This document shows positions 1 to 8,605 of a stretch of 19,513 nucleotides of DNA, in pieces; position 1 is the stretch's first letter, and every line of letters begins with the position of its first letter. The stretch covers positions 1 to 19,513 of the forward strand of contig JAITBS010000074.1 of assembly GCA_031283515.1 (NCBI GenBank), read 5' to 3'. Source of the stretch: Planctomycetaceae bacterium (GTDB taxonomy: Bacteria; Planctomycetota; Planctomycetia; Pirellulales; Thermoguttaceae). The position numbers were made by a program, and so were the translations under genes. The notes below the pieces were generated by a model. The model was not told where the DNA came from. It worked only from the letters and a program-made list of their open reading frames with translations, and ran no database searches.

Positions 1-40
1 ACCAAATTTTGTAAATCCAAGTTTCCAATAATGGAAACAA

Positions 41-3000
41 TTAGAAATTTTGTAAAAATCCAATGCTGAATGTATGGACATCAATTTTTTGGTTCGAGTT
101 ATAGATGTTTGTGTCGTAATCCAGGAACAACGAACTCGTTTTTTCACCATCAAGCCAGTAGTTGGCTCCAACACCCAAACTTAGGAAATTTTTGCCAAGA
201 TCAACTCCTTGAACACGGAACACATTGCCGGTTCCCAGAAACGCAACCTCTGAAATCGGAACATCGTCTCCAGCAAGATTGGTGTTGTAAAACGCTCGCA
301 TCCGAATACCACCACGTGTTCCGGTTGTCTCCGAACTGAAACCAATGCGAAGTAGAGAACGGTGAAAGTTCATCTTGTTATACCGCAACCCGTAACGATA
401 ACTTCCGTCAGCATCGGAAATCAATGAGTAATTCCGATCTGCGAATGCGTTCTGCCAAAGATATTGCATGTCAAATCCCAATGTCGGACGCAAAATAAAA
501 GTTGGATGCAACATCAACGGACGCGCCAACTCAAGACTTAAATTAAACGTATTTCCCTTAGTGTTGGAAACATAATGCTCAAAAATACCGTTGGCTCCAG
601 TAACACTGTCATAAACAATGTTTGCGTTACGAACATAACGATCCATGTCGTATTCCTGAAATCCCAACCCAATATAAGTTTTAAACTCAAACTCATTGAA
701 TGGAGCACAAACAAAATAAGTTCCCAAAACATAATCGTCGCTTTCCATTTTGTCGCCAACCTGTTTCAAATTACTGTTGGCATAAGCAGCAATCGCTCCA
801 ATTGCAGAATACGGCGTTAAATTCCACTCACTGCCGACCATAAAACCAGAACGGCTAATATTGTAACTGTCGGAATTACCGTCTGATTCCGCATTGAAAA
901 AAGTTTGGGTAAAATCGCCCCAAAGACCGCCAGTTCGTTTGATTGCCGTTTGACACGGAGTTTGACCAAGTATTCGGGCAGTTCGTCCGCTCATACGGTT
1001 CCAATTCACCTGTCCGCGATTTCCGGTCGGCATCGAACCATTGCCGTAACCAATTCGGTTGAACAAAAGTTCCGAAGGATTCCAAAGGTTGATCAACGCA
1101 CTGTTCGCCCGAACCGACGCCCCAATCTGACGGTACACATCACGGAGATTCTCCGCAGAATTGGACGCATCACCAAGTGAAAACGCAATATCCGGCCGTT
1201 CAAATAACGAGGCATCAATCGCGGAGGCAACCGATTTTTCATTTTTCGTTCTTGCCCAATTCTTGAAATAATCCAAATCACGAATTACCGTCAATTGTGC
1301 TTCATGAGTATTGTAAGGATTGATAAAAACATCGGATACGTAAAGAAATCCTGTTTCAAAATCAACCTTTTTGAAATTCGAACCCTGTGTAAATGTCCCT
1401 GATTGAATAATCGTGTGTGTTGTTGTGGCGTTACCGAAAACCTTGTCAGGAAGAAATGTAACCTTGACCGTTCCATCCATTGTTGTGTTGTTGGAAACAA
1501 CAAGCAAATCATTTTCCGTTCCGTAAATCGGATCATAGCGAATCGGAAGTTCCAGCGGCGAAATATTCGGATTGGAATTGGGAATCTCATCTAATTCCGT
1601 GTTCGGATCAACATTCAAACCGCAAATCTGTCCGATTGTCGGATCATAAATATTCCCTTTTTCATCAATGTATTTACCGTCTTGTGTGATTGCACTGGTA
1701 TATCGTTTCACTAATGTGTTTCCGCCGAGTGTCACTTCGTACACGCTGTTTTTGCCGAATCTGAGATCGCCGACAATATTGATAATTCCAATTTCGTCAC
1801 CGTTTTGGGCTCCCGGTGCAATAATTCCTTCATTGTTGAGCGTTCCCTCCCAGTAATACGATTCCTGACCAATCAATCCGTATAACTCTTGCATGTTCCC
1901 ATCCCAAGTATATCGGCGTTGCCCAAACCGGAACACGCCTTCACCAGCAATGCGTCCGAAATTATCCATCGCCGGCGGATTGGGATGCGGAAACACCGTG
2001 TAAGCCAAGTTAATCGGATTAACGTCCGGTAATACTTCAGGATTGAAACTGGCGGAAATGTTAATTTCCGGTATTTTCAATGTAGTGTTTGCAAGCGGCG
2101 ATAATAAACATTCTACTTCAAAAGGTTGACCATTTTCGTCAACAAGAGGATTACCATCCGCATCTAAATAAGGATTGCCGTTAGTATCAACAACCTTAAC
2201 ATTAATTGTCGAACTAACATCACTGGGAATTGCCGGTGTCAACATCAAAGTTGCTCCGCTCTCAATAGTCAGATTCTTGGCATAAACAGTATTACCCTGA
2301 AATTCCGTTGTTCCGCCGACAAAATGTAAGAGCGTGGTTCCCGAACCCGGCGTAATAATATCCGCGTAAACTTTACCGTCACCCGGTTTTACAATTGCCG
2401 CAGCAATATCATCGTCAAACATAAAACCGTCATCCCAAACAACAAACTCCCAGAATGTATCGTTATCTTCATTAAAAAGATTGTACGACGGACTCACCCA
2501 ATATCCCCGATCATCATCGGGAATATTACCGTCTTCATCTTCTTCGACTTCACCGCCCGGATAAAACCCTGTTCCTTGATCATGACCAACCGGTATATCA
2601 ATAATATTACCTCGTGCATTGATCGTAGCACCCATCTGCTCAAGAGCCTCTTTCAATTTCGGATCACTGTTGGCGGTATTGGGCGAAATAACCACCCGCG
2701 CCGGATCAAGATAACGAATGTTCGGAATCACTTCGTAACGGAAATAATTGATGTTGTCTTTGTAGGTGAAATTGAAATCCTTATCAATTTGATTTGTTGC
2801 AGCACCGTTGGTGCCGGCTTTGTAACCAAATGTAATATCCGTATGAAGATCCAATTGTGAATAGACTCCAAACAAGGCTTCGGCAATTTCTGTGGGATTA
2901 CCGAGTTCATCGCTCAGATATTCCTCAGGATACAAATCCTGTGCCATCGAATTACGGTGGAACGAAAGAATATTACCGTTGATTGTTGCTCCGTTCATGA

Positions 3001-4927
3001 TATTAATTTGATCGACTTGCGCGGTGCCGTCAATATAAACCGCTGCTCCGATAACAAATTTGCGGCTGGATTCTTGCAAGGCGTTGGAAACACCCCACCT
3101 CGGTTCTATCGTTACAATTTCATGTGAACGGCTTCCGGTGATCGTTCCTGAAACATCAAATGTTTTTACAAGCGGTCCGTTTAATTCTTCCAAAATTTTG
3201 TAATCACCGTACAGCATTCCGATTGTCGGTTCGGTGACAACAGGGACAAGAGTGTAATAATACGAACCGCGATTGCTTCCCAATAAATCTTTTCCGAAAT
3301 TAAAACTCACACCAATACCGCCTTGACCTGTTGCGTGGACGTAACTTCCTTCTTGAAGAATAACGGAATGATTTTTACCGTAAGCCGCCAGAATACCAAT
3401 ACCGTTGAGACCATCCGTGTAAACACTTGTTCCTCTGCCAAGAGTCAATTTGTTGTTCGAACCGTCAATCCGAATACCTGCACTTCCAGGACCGTTTGCC
3501 CAAATGGAACCTGTCTGAATTACATTCAAATCCTTCGCAAAAAGATGAGCCCCCATTGCGTAAGAACTGAGATTGGGACGCGACATATCGTAACTTTGCA
3601 ATGCCGCATCCCAAAAACCAAATGTTGCGGAATTATAAAACGGCGTTCCGTCACCGTTGACATAAAACGATTTTCCGAAAAAGTCACGGCGTTCGACGGT
3701 GTAACCGATATCTTGCATCACTGCCATTTCGATTTCGATAAAACCCGGGTAATTACGGTATTCCTGCCAACTCATTAACGAATTGGTTGTATCAATATGG
3801 GACAATGTTCCGCCGGGGTTGTACTGCCATTGAAGAGGAGTATAAGGATAATTCCAGCCGAGATCGTAAGTATATCCCGTAACCGGTACACCGCTGTTTT
3901 TTTCGAGATTGGTTAATTGATTGACGGATTTTCCGTACCATAATTCGAGTGTGTTTTTACCGACAAAGGTAGGATGTGACGGATTCCCTTGTAAATACGG
4001 CGCAAGCGGATCACCCATATCAAAGATTGTATCCGCTTGACTATGGTTTGATGTATCGTCGTAACCAATAATTTTTCCCGTTGAACCGGGTTTAACACTT
4101 GCCGAATTACCGTTGTTGTCACGTAATCGGCTATCGTATCGGGAAAGTACATCGCGAAATTTCCATGTAAGGACTTCTGTTATCGGATCGATCTCATAGG
4201 TTGCGCTGGATGCAATTCCCAACGCATGACCCATTTCATGAATCAAGACCGGTGTTAGATCATTCGCCACTCTTCCGCTTTGAGATTGGTTACCGGCACG
4301 GACATTCCAACCGGAACCGACATTAATAGTTGCGTGTCCTCCGCCAACAGCATTAACGTAAATTCCATCAGTAAGTAATGCCTGCGAAAGACCAAGATTA
4401 TAATTGTCAATATTACTCTGAACATAACCGTTTGTACCGGCGTTGGCGTTTCCGACAATAGTATTATCGTAATAAATGCTAAAGACAACCGGTTGGCGTT
4501 GATAAGTTGGATTTCCGGCGGCGTCGAGAATGGGATTACCGTTAGTGTCCAGACTGGGAATTTTGTTTCCTGCGGCGTCAAGAACTTGCGGCATGGTTCC
4601 GTTTGCCTTGAGCATGTCCACCCAATATCGGGCGGCTTCCGTAATCGCATTGATTTGTGCCTGAGAAAAATCATCGGTTGAACCCTGACCTTGCCCGTAA
4701 AAATCAAGCTGAAACACTATTTCATTATCGTTATTCCGAACATTGACCTGAGCTTGTTGGGCGTACGAAATGACCGGACAAAATAGAAACAAGATCACTG
4801 CAAAGTACAACAAAACCTTTTTCAGGTTGAATAGTATCCCTGTTTCGTATTCCTTTTCCTTCCAAAGTGAATCAATGTTCTTTACCGATTCGGTACTTTT
4901 GGTGGTCTTTTTGTTGGTGCTTTGCAT
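41..4927 (-). CDS. Giant autotransporter with an N-terminal leishmanolysin-like metalloprotease region
   Basis: This 1628-residue protein has the plan of a type V (autotransporter) secreted protein. A basic N-terminal extension of about 35 residues precedes a hydrophobic segment (about 38-55) with a likely signal-peptidase site after SYA56. HEMGHALG at 230-237 is an HExxHxxG zinc motif. Position 240 is Ser, so the usual third ligand is absent there, but an LSHxD segment (H377) followed by SLM (M385) resembles the distal His and Met-turn of leishmanolysin-type zincins. The middle is a long repetitive beta-rich passenger, including a PGAQNGDEIG segment near 1040 typical of autotransporter-associated strands. 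The barrel runs from about 1329 to the C-terminal Phe (FLQNF), the usual outer-membrane end signal. AAAGGA lies just upstream of the ATG and supports this start. The family plan is clear; protease activity is inferred, and the substrate is unknown. Confidence 0.88.
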   Translation of the reverse strand: MQSTNKKTTKSTESVKNIDSLWKEKEYETGILFNLKKVLLYFAVILFLFCPVISYAQQAQVNVRNNDNEIVFQLDFYGQGQGSTDDFSQAQINAITEAARYWVDMLKANGTMPQVLDAAGNKIPSLDTNGNPILDAAGNPTYQRQPVVFSIYYDNTIVGNANAGTNGYVQSNIDNYNLGLSQALLTDGIYVNAVGGGHATINVGSGWNVRAGNQSQSGRVANDLTPVLIHEMGHALGIASSATYEIDPITEVLTWKFRDVLSRYDSRLRDNNGNSASVKPGSTGKIIGYDDTSNHSQADTIFDMGDPLAPYLQGNPSHPTFVGKNTLELWYGKSVNQLTNLEKNSGVPVTGYTYDLGWNYPYTPLQWQYNPGGTLSHIDTTNSLMSWQEYRNYPGFIEIEMAVMQDIGYTVERRDFFGKSFYVNGDGTPFYNSATFGFWDAALQSYDMSRPNLSSYAMGAHLFAKDLNVIQTGSIWANGPGSAGIRIDGSNNKLTLGRGTSVYTDGLNGIGILAAYGKNHSVILQEGSYVHATGQGGIGVSFNFGKDLLGSNRGSYYYTLVPVVTEPTIGMLYGDYKILEELNGPLVKTFDVSGTITGSRSHEIVTIEPRWGVSNALQESSRKFVIGAAVYIDGTAQVDQINIMNGATINGNILSFHRNSMAQDLYPEEYLSDELGNPTEIAEALFGVYSQLDLHTDITFGYKAGTNGAATNQIDKDFNFTYKDNINYFRYEVIPNIRYLDPARVVISPNTANSDPKLKEALEQMGATINARGNIIDIPVGHDQGTGFYPGGEVEEDEDGNIPDDDRGYWVSPSYNLFNEDNDTFWEFVVWDDGFMFDDDIAAAIVKPGDGKVYADIITPGSGTTLLHFVGGTTEFQGNTVYAKNLTIESGATLMLTPAIPSDVSSTINVKVVDTNGNPYLDADGNPLVDENGQPFEVECLLSPLANTTLKIPEINISASFNPEVLPDVNPINLAYTVFPHPNPPAMDNFGRIAGEGVFRFGQRRYTWDGNMQELYGLIGQESYYWEGTLNNEGIIAPGAQNGDEIGIINIVGDLRFGKNSVYEVTLGGNTLVKRYTSAITQDGKYIDEKGNIYDPTIGQICGLNVDPNTELDEIPNSNPNISPLELPIRYDPIYGTENDLLVVSNNTTMDGTVKVTFLPDKVFGNATTTHTIIQSGTFTQGSNFKKVDFETGFLYVSDVFINPYNTHEAQLTVIRDLDYFKNWARTKNEKSVASAIDASLFERPDIAFSLGDASNSAENLRDVYRQIGASVRANSALINLWNPSELLFNRIGYGNGSMPTGNRGQVNWNRMSGRTARILGQTPCQTAIKRTGGLWGDFTQTFFNAESDGNSDSYNISRSGFMVGSEWNLTPYSAIGAIAAYANSNLKQVGDKMESDDYVLGTYFVCAPFNEFEFKTYIGLGFQEYDMDRYVRNANIVYDSVTGANGIFEHYVSNTKGNTFNLSLELARPLMLHPTFILRPTLGFDMQYLWQNAFADRNYSLISDADGSYRYGLRYNKMNFHRSLLRIGFSSETTGTRGGIRMRAFYNTNLAGDDVPISEVAFLGTGNVFRVQGVDLGKNFLSLGVGANYWLDGEKTSSLFLDYDTNIYNSNQKIDVHTFSIGFLQNF

Positions 4928-5274
4928 AGTCGTCCTTTCGAACCGAAGGGTAAACGGTTATGTTTTTACCCATTTTCCATATTTACATAATTATCCCCAA
5001 TCTCGTCAAAGATGGAGTATGTCTATAAACAGGCTCATTCCGAATTATCGATATTTTCGTACTACTTTCTGGACAAAACTTTACAAGAAACACCATTTTT
5101 TGTCCAAATAAATCATTTTTTTGACAAATTCGTTTTTTTAACCTATACTAATTTTGAACAAATTCAGAATTATCGGAGCGATTGACGATTTTGCCGGTTG
5201 TAACCGGATTGAGTACAACATTATCTTGTTACCTTTATTTATTCCATTTACCCGATTTTACCCATATTTTTATC
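4928..5274. promoter_or_regulatory. Divergent intergenic region between the autotransporter and flotillin genes
   Basis: These 347 bases separate two divergent genes. Seen here: a GGGTAAA/TTTACCC dyad (4948-4954 and 4965-4971) in the presumed 5' leader of the autotransporter; a GGACAAAA/TTTTGTCC dyad (5071-5078 and 5098-5105); the plus-strand promoter listed separately; and two TTTACCC copies at 5247 and 5257, just before the flotillin-like start. No convincing promoter was found for the minus-strand gene; a TTGACG near 5007-5012 lacks a good -10. Confidence 0.5.
5121..5149 (+). promoter_or_regulatory. Sigma70-type promoter for the flotillin-like pair
   Basis: TTGACA at 5121-5126, a 17-base spacer, and TATACT at 5144-5149 make a near-consensus housekeeping promoter. 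It points at the short flotillin-like gene, whose ATG is at 5275, implying a leader of about 120 bases. Confidence 0.7.
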
Positions 5275-5862
5275 ATGAATGCATTTTTTATTGTACTGAG
5301 CATTGTTGCTGCCATGATAACGATAGTAATAATGTTGACATTTACTGTCTTGTTTAAATGTTACCGGATTTGTCCCAGCAACCGGATTCTTGTTATTTAC
5401 GGTAAAAACAGAAAAGATCAACAATTTACTTGTGTTCATGGCGGTGCGAGGCTTGTTTTTCCGGTTCTTCAAGATTATGCTTATCTGAGTCTTGAACCAA
5501 TACAGATTGAAGTTTTGTTACGCGGGGTGTTGTCGAAGGAAAAAAATCGTTTTTGTGTGCGGGGAGTGTTTACGGTTGCCATTGGGACAACACCGGAACA
5601 AATGCAAAACGCCGCCATTCGATTGCTGGGTCTTCCGGAACCGCAAATCGCAAAACAAGCCGAAACCATTATCAACACACAACTCTCTCAAATTATCGCG
5701 TCCATTCCCAACGAAGAAATAAACCGTCAACAGGAAACATCAGTGTTTTTGCCCAATATCACCGAATCACTTCATTCCGAATTACAAAAAATCGGCTTGG
5801 TGTTAATCAATGCTAATATTACGGAAATTACAAACGAAGACGGAAATATCAACAACGATTGA
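5275..5862 (+). CDS. Short SPFH-only flotillin paralogue, probably a truncated duplicate
   Basis: The 195-residue product has one N-terminal membrane helix (about 4-27), a CYRICPSNRILVIYGK segment and an SPFH domain, then stops right after the domain where the neighbouring full-length flotillin enters its coiled coil. The ATG at 5275 is chosen over an upstream TTG at 5182 because it aligns exactly with the start of the neighbour. The two proteins match along the whole length (TTPEQMQNAA, LGL, IAKQAE, EEIN, IGLVLIN). This copy has lost flotillin-typical residues kept by its neighbour, such as NVPSVFTVAI, which here reads CVRGVFTVAI. Aligning the ends suggests a one-base insertion near 5850 just before the TGA. 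It is either a decaying tandem duplicate or a short membrane-anchored partner. It precedes the full gene by 36 bases and is probably co-transcribed with it. Confidence 0.75.
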   Translation: MNAFFIVLSIVAAMITIVIMLTFTVLFKCYRICPSNRILVIYGKNRKDQQFTCVHGGARLVFPVLQDYAYLSLEPIQIEVLLRGVLSKEKNRFCVRGVFTVAIGTTPEQMQNAAIRLLGLPEPQIAKQAETIINTQLSQIIASIPNEEINRQQETSVFLPNITESLHSELQKIGLVLINANITEITNEDGNINND

Positions 5863-5898
5863 TAACCGTTTCACCCTTTTTTAACAACATTTACTATC

Positions 5899-7590
5899 AT
5901 GGAAAATTTGTACACTGTACTCACTCTTGGCGCCGTACTGTTGGCGGTAACACTTCTTTCGGTGTTTGTTTTAATCGTTAAGCGTTACCGGCGTTGTCCG
6001 AGTAACCGTATTCTTGTTGTTTACGGCAAGAGCGGTAAAGGTCAAACATCTATTTGTGTTCATGGCGGTGCGCGGTTTATTTATCCGGTGATTCAGGATT
6101 ACGCTTATTTGAGTCTCGAACCGATGCAGATTGAAATTCCGTTGCGTGGGGCGTTGTCGATGGAAAACATCCGTGTCAATGTTCCGAGCGTGTTCACGGT
6201 TGCTATCGGGACAACTCCGGAACAAATGCAAAACGCAGCGGTTCGGCTTCTTGGTTTGACGAAAGTCCAGATTGCCAAACAAGCCGAAGACATTATCTTC
6301 GGGCAACTCCGGCAGGTTATCGCCTCAATGCACATCGAAGAGATTAATCGTGACCGTGAAACTTTTCTGACAAATATTACGACATCGCTTGATCCTGAGT
6401 TACGTAAGATTGGTTTGGTGTTGATCAATGTTAATATTACGGATATTACGGACGAAAGCGGATATATTGAAGCGATTGGGCGTAAAGCGGCATCGGAGGC
6501 AATTCAGAAAGCGCGGGGTGATGTTGCCGACAACGAAAAGATGGGGGAAATTCGTGTTGCTGAAGCGGAGCAGGCGAAGGCGATTAATGTTGCCAACGCG
6601 GTGAAAGTGCAGATGATCGGAACTCGTGAAGCGGAGCGGGATAAGGAAGTTAAACTTGCGGAGTTGACGCGGGATCAGGCGATTAAGGTTGCCGATTCGA
6701 AAAAAGAACAAACGGTGGGCGAACAAACAGCGGCGTTCCTTTGTGAGGCGCAAGTCAAACAATCTGAACGAGATATGCGTATTCAGACTGCCGAAGCGAA
6801 CGCAACTGCGGTGGAAGGTGAAAACCGTGCCAAAGCAACGGTTGCTGTTTCGCAAGCCGAATTGAATGTTCGGCAGGCGGATGCCAACGCAACATCTATC
6901 GAAGGTGAAAACAAGGCGAAAGCGGTTATTGCGGCGTCTCAGGCGGAGTTGCAAGTCAAGCAAGCGGAAGCATTTAAGATTGGTGAAACAAAAAAACGTG
7001 AAGCGGAAGCGGCGGTTCTTGAAGCTCAATATCTTGCTCAAACCAAAGCGGCGCAAGCGGAAGCCCAGTTGATGGAAGCGAAACAGCGTGCGGAATTTGA
7101 AGCGCCTGCCAAAGCGCAAAAAGCACGAACAATTGTTGAAGCGGAGGCTCTTGCGGAGCAACGGCGTATTGAAGCGGAAGGCGAAGCGAAAGCGATTTTT
7201 GCCAAACTTGAAGCGGAAGCGCGTGGGAATTTTGAGATTTTAGCCAGAAAGGGTGAAGGTCTCCAACGGATTATTGAAGCGTGTGGTGGAGCGGAAAAGG
7301 CGTTCCAACTTCTTATGCTGGAACACTTTGACAATCTGATTGAGGCGTCGTCGCAAGCGATTTCAAACATTAAATTTGACAAGATTATTGTTTGGGATGG
7401 TGGTGCCAAAGACGGAGGCCAATCGGCAACTGCGGGATTTTTGCAAAACATGGCAAGGACTTTACCACCGATTCTGCAAGTGATGAAGGAGGTTGGCGGC
7501 ATTGAATTTCCGGAAACGCTGGCGAAAATTGCCGGTGTCAATGACCCGAAAACATCAACACCGCAAACCAACGAATCTGCCGAACAATAA
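5899..7590 (+). CDS. Flotillin-family membrane scaffold protein (FloT/YuaG-like)
   Basis: The 563-residue product has the order of a bacterial flotillin: a membrane segment at about 4-27, an SPFH domain to about 190 (VNVPSVFTVAIGTTPEQMQ, then IGLVLINVNITDITDESGY), a long Ala/Glu/Lys-rich coiled coil at about 190-460, and a C-terminal region with IIVWDGGAKDGG. Flotillins oligomerise at the cytoplasmic membrane in functional microdomains and affect membrane fluidity and protein assembly. The coiled coil contains two back-to-back 29-residue repeats, residues 298-326 and 327-355, each starting A-(E/D)-ANAT and containing EGEN-(R/K)-AKA. Length is slightly above the roughly 510 of Bacillus FloT, accounted for by the repeat. 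It lies downstream of the truncated paralogue and shares its promoter. The partner NfeD-type gene often found with flotillins is not in the window. Confidence 0.9.
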   Translation: MENLYTVLTLGAVLLAVTLLSVFVLIVKRYRRCPSNRILVVYGKSGKGQTSICVHGGARFIYPVIQDYAYLSLEPMQIEIPLRGALSMENIRVNVPSVFTVAIGTTPEQMQNAAVRLLGLTKVQIAKQAEDIIFGQLRQVIASMHIEEINRDRETFLTNITTSLDPELRKIGLVLINVNITDITDESGYIEAIGRKAASEAIQKARGDVADNEKMGEIRVAEAEQAKAINVANAVKVQMIGTREAERDKEVKLAELTRDQAIKVADSKKEQTVGEQTAAFLCEAQVKQSERDMRIQTAEANATAVEGENRAKATVAVSQAELNVRQADANATSIEGENKAKAVIAASQAELQVKQAEAFKIGETKKREAEAAVLEAQYLAQTKAAQAEAQLMEAKQRAEFEAPAKAQKARTIVEAEALAEQRRIEAEGEAKAIFAKLEAEARGNFEILARKGEGLQRIIEACGGAEKAFQLLMLEHFDNLIEASSQAISNIKFDKIIVWDGGAKDGGQSATAGFLQNMARTLPPILQVMKEVGGIEFPETLAKIAGVNDPKTSTPQTNESAEQ

Positions 7591-7634
7591 ACAAAACATA
7601 ACAATTCCGTTGTAACTCTTCACGAAAATCCCAC

Positions 7635-7657
7635 TGAAATATTGCGAATCTATTTCA
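7635..7657. terminator. Weak dyad between convergent genes
   Basis: TGAAATA at 7635-7641 and TATTTCA at 7651-7657 form a 7-base stem with a 9-base loop, in the gap where the flotillin gene and the lipoprotein gene converge. It overlaps the lipoprotein stop codon. There is no GC-rich stem and no long U tract, so a terminator role is only suggested by position. Confidence 0.2.
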
Positions 7658-8081
7658 AAGGTGGTTCAACAACAAGATGTTGTGTTCCACTTTTAGTGAT
7701 TTCACAAGTCAAAGGTGTTTTTTCGGCGGAAGTGTATTGATCAGCAACTAAACTGATATAGTTCATAGCATCCGGTTCGCTAGGCGGTGGGATAAAATTT
7801 TTATCGGGAACCGATGCTAATGTAATGAAAACTTTATAAATGCCGAGAGGAATACCATCTGCAATACGGATTGAGCCGAGTACAAATTTTCCGGAATCAT
7901 CAAGCGTTCCTTTGGCAACATGTTTCTCGGACTGGAACACAACCACTCCTTTAGTCAAAGGTTGTCCATCCGGAAATGATACTGTTCCATGAACTTTGAC
8001 ATTTTCCGAATAACATCCGGTTAATAATACCAAAAATAAGAGCAATAATGTTGATATATGGGAAACGTTCATTTGTGTCAT
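7650..8081 (-). CDS. Small lipoprotein with a transthyretin/carboxypeptidase-regulatory-like beta domain
   Basis: The 143-residue protein starts with a lipoprotein signal: a hydrophobic LLLLFLVLL stretch ending in the lipobox LTGC, giving a lipidated Cys at residue 22. The mature part reads VHGTVSFPDGQPLTKGVVVFQS, then GTLDDSGKF and GIPLGIYKVFI, the pattern of the small Ig-like/transthyretin-like lipoproteins frequent in planctomycetes, often next to DUF1559 genes. The function of these proteins is unknown. It lies downstream of two DUF1559 genes on the same strand, so it was probably the last gene of that cluster. The inverted repeat of an IS4-type relic begins 6 bases before the ATG, so the native leader seems to have been replaced. 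No Shine-Dalgarno is visible. An internal ATG at codon 4 is an equally possible start. Confidence 0.78.
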   Translation of the reverse strand: MTQMNVSHISTLLLLFLVLLTGCYSENVKVHGTVSFPDGQPLTKGVVVFQSEKHVAKGTLDDSGKFVLGSIRIADGIPLGIYKVFITLASVPDKNFIPPPSEPDAMNYISLVADQYTSAEKTPLTCEITKSGTQHLVVEPPLK

Positions 8082-8086
8082 AATAG

Positions 8087-8103
8087 CAATGCCACTGTCG
8101 ATA
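8087..8103. repeat. Left terminal inverted repeat of the IS4-type relic
   Basis: Seventeen bases that are the perfect reverse complement of 9078-9094. Identity stops at both edges, as expected for element boundaries. Confidence 0.8.
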
Positions 8104-8271
8104 GCAACGTTTCAGTGCAATGGTTACGTTATTTGTATATGTTATAAGTGCCATGTGCCATTTGTTTGAAGTATTTTGTTCGTACCTTTATCGTTTATCA
8201 CGTTTGTCGTTAGATTTTCTAGGATATTCGTGAGGTGTTTAAGGGGCATTCTTATTTTTGAATCGTTTTTT

Positions 8272-8595
8272 TCATCCTTTCTTTCGAGTTGATGTTTTCA
8301 GAAGTATTCCAATTCTATTGTTGTCGTTTGTGTTCTTCGGTGATATTCGTTTCGTGAACGGTTTGGGGCGTTTGCGTACTACCCGCGGCTCCAAGCGTCC
8401 CGGACGATTCCCCACTCGATAACTCGCGATGTCCGTCAATGTCTGTCGTATCACTTTGTCGGAAACACAACTCTTCCTACTACGTAATAACCAGCCAGCC
8501 GAAACTCGATTCCAAGTTCCCGTAAAACTGATTTCACGCGGTTTGGTGTGCGTAACGAACGCTGCCGCACAACAAGAAAAAAACTCGTAACACAA
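8272..8595 (-). pseudogene. IS4-family transposase, C-terminal fragment
   Basis: This frame contains KPREISFTGT and then IASYRVGNRPGRLEPRVVRKRPKPF in two overlapping parts (IASYRVGNRPGRLEPR followed by VVRKRPKPF). That is the characteristic C-terminal tail of IS4-type transposases common in planctomycetes. It lacks the DDE catalytic segments and is in a different frame from the N-terminal fragment at 8606-8968, so it is not translatable as part of one protein. Sequence 8104-8271, between it and the left inverted repeat, holds no gene that I can see. Confidence 0.75.
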
Positions 8596-8605
8596 AAAAA
8601 TACAC

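Noticed and set aside
3323..3778. A 151-residue plus-strand open frame opposite the autotransporter gene
   Set aside because: It is an antisense shadow within a clearly coding region; no signal, motif or ribosome-binding site supports it.
5182..5274. TTG at 5182 as the start of the short flotillin-like gene
   Set aside because: The ATG at 5275 aligns exactly with the start of the neighbouring paralogue; the extra 31 residues match nothing.
6400..7161. A 253-residue minus-strand frame opposite the flotillin coiled coil
   Set aside because: The Phe/Arg/Leu-rich composition is the antisense image of an Ala/Glu/Lys-rich repeat region.
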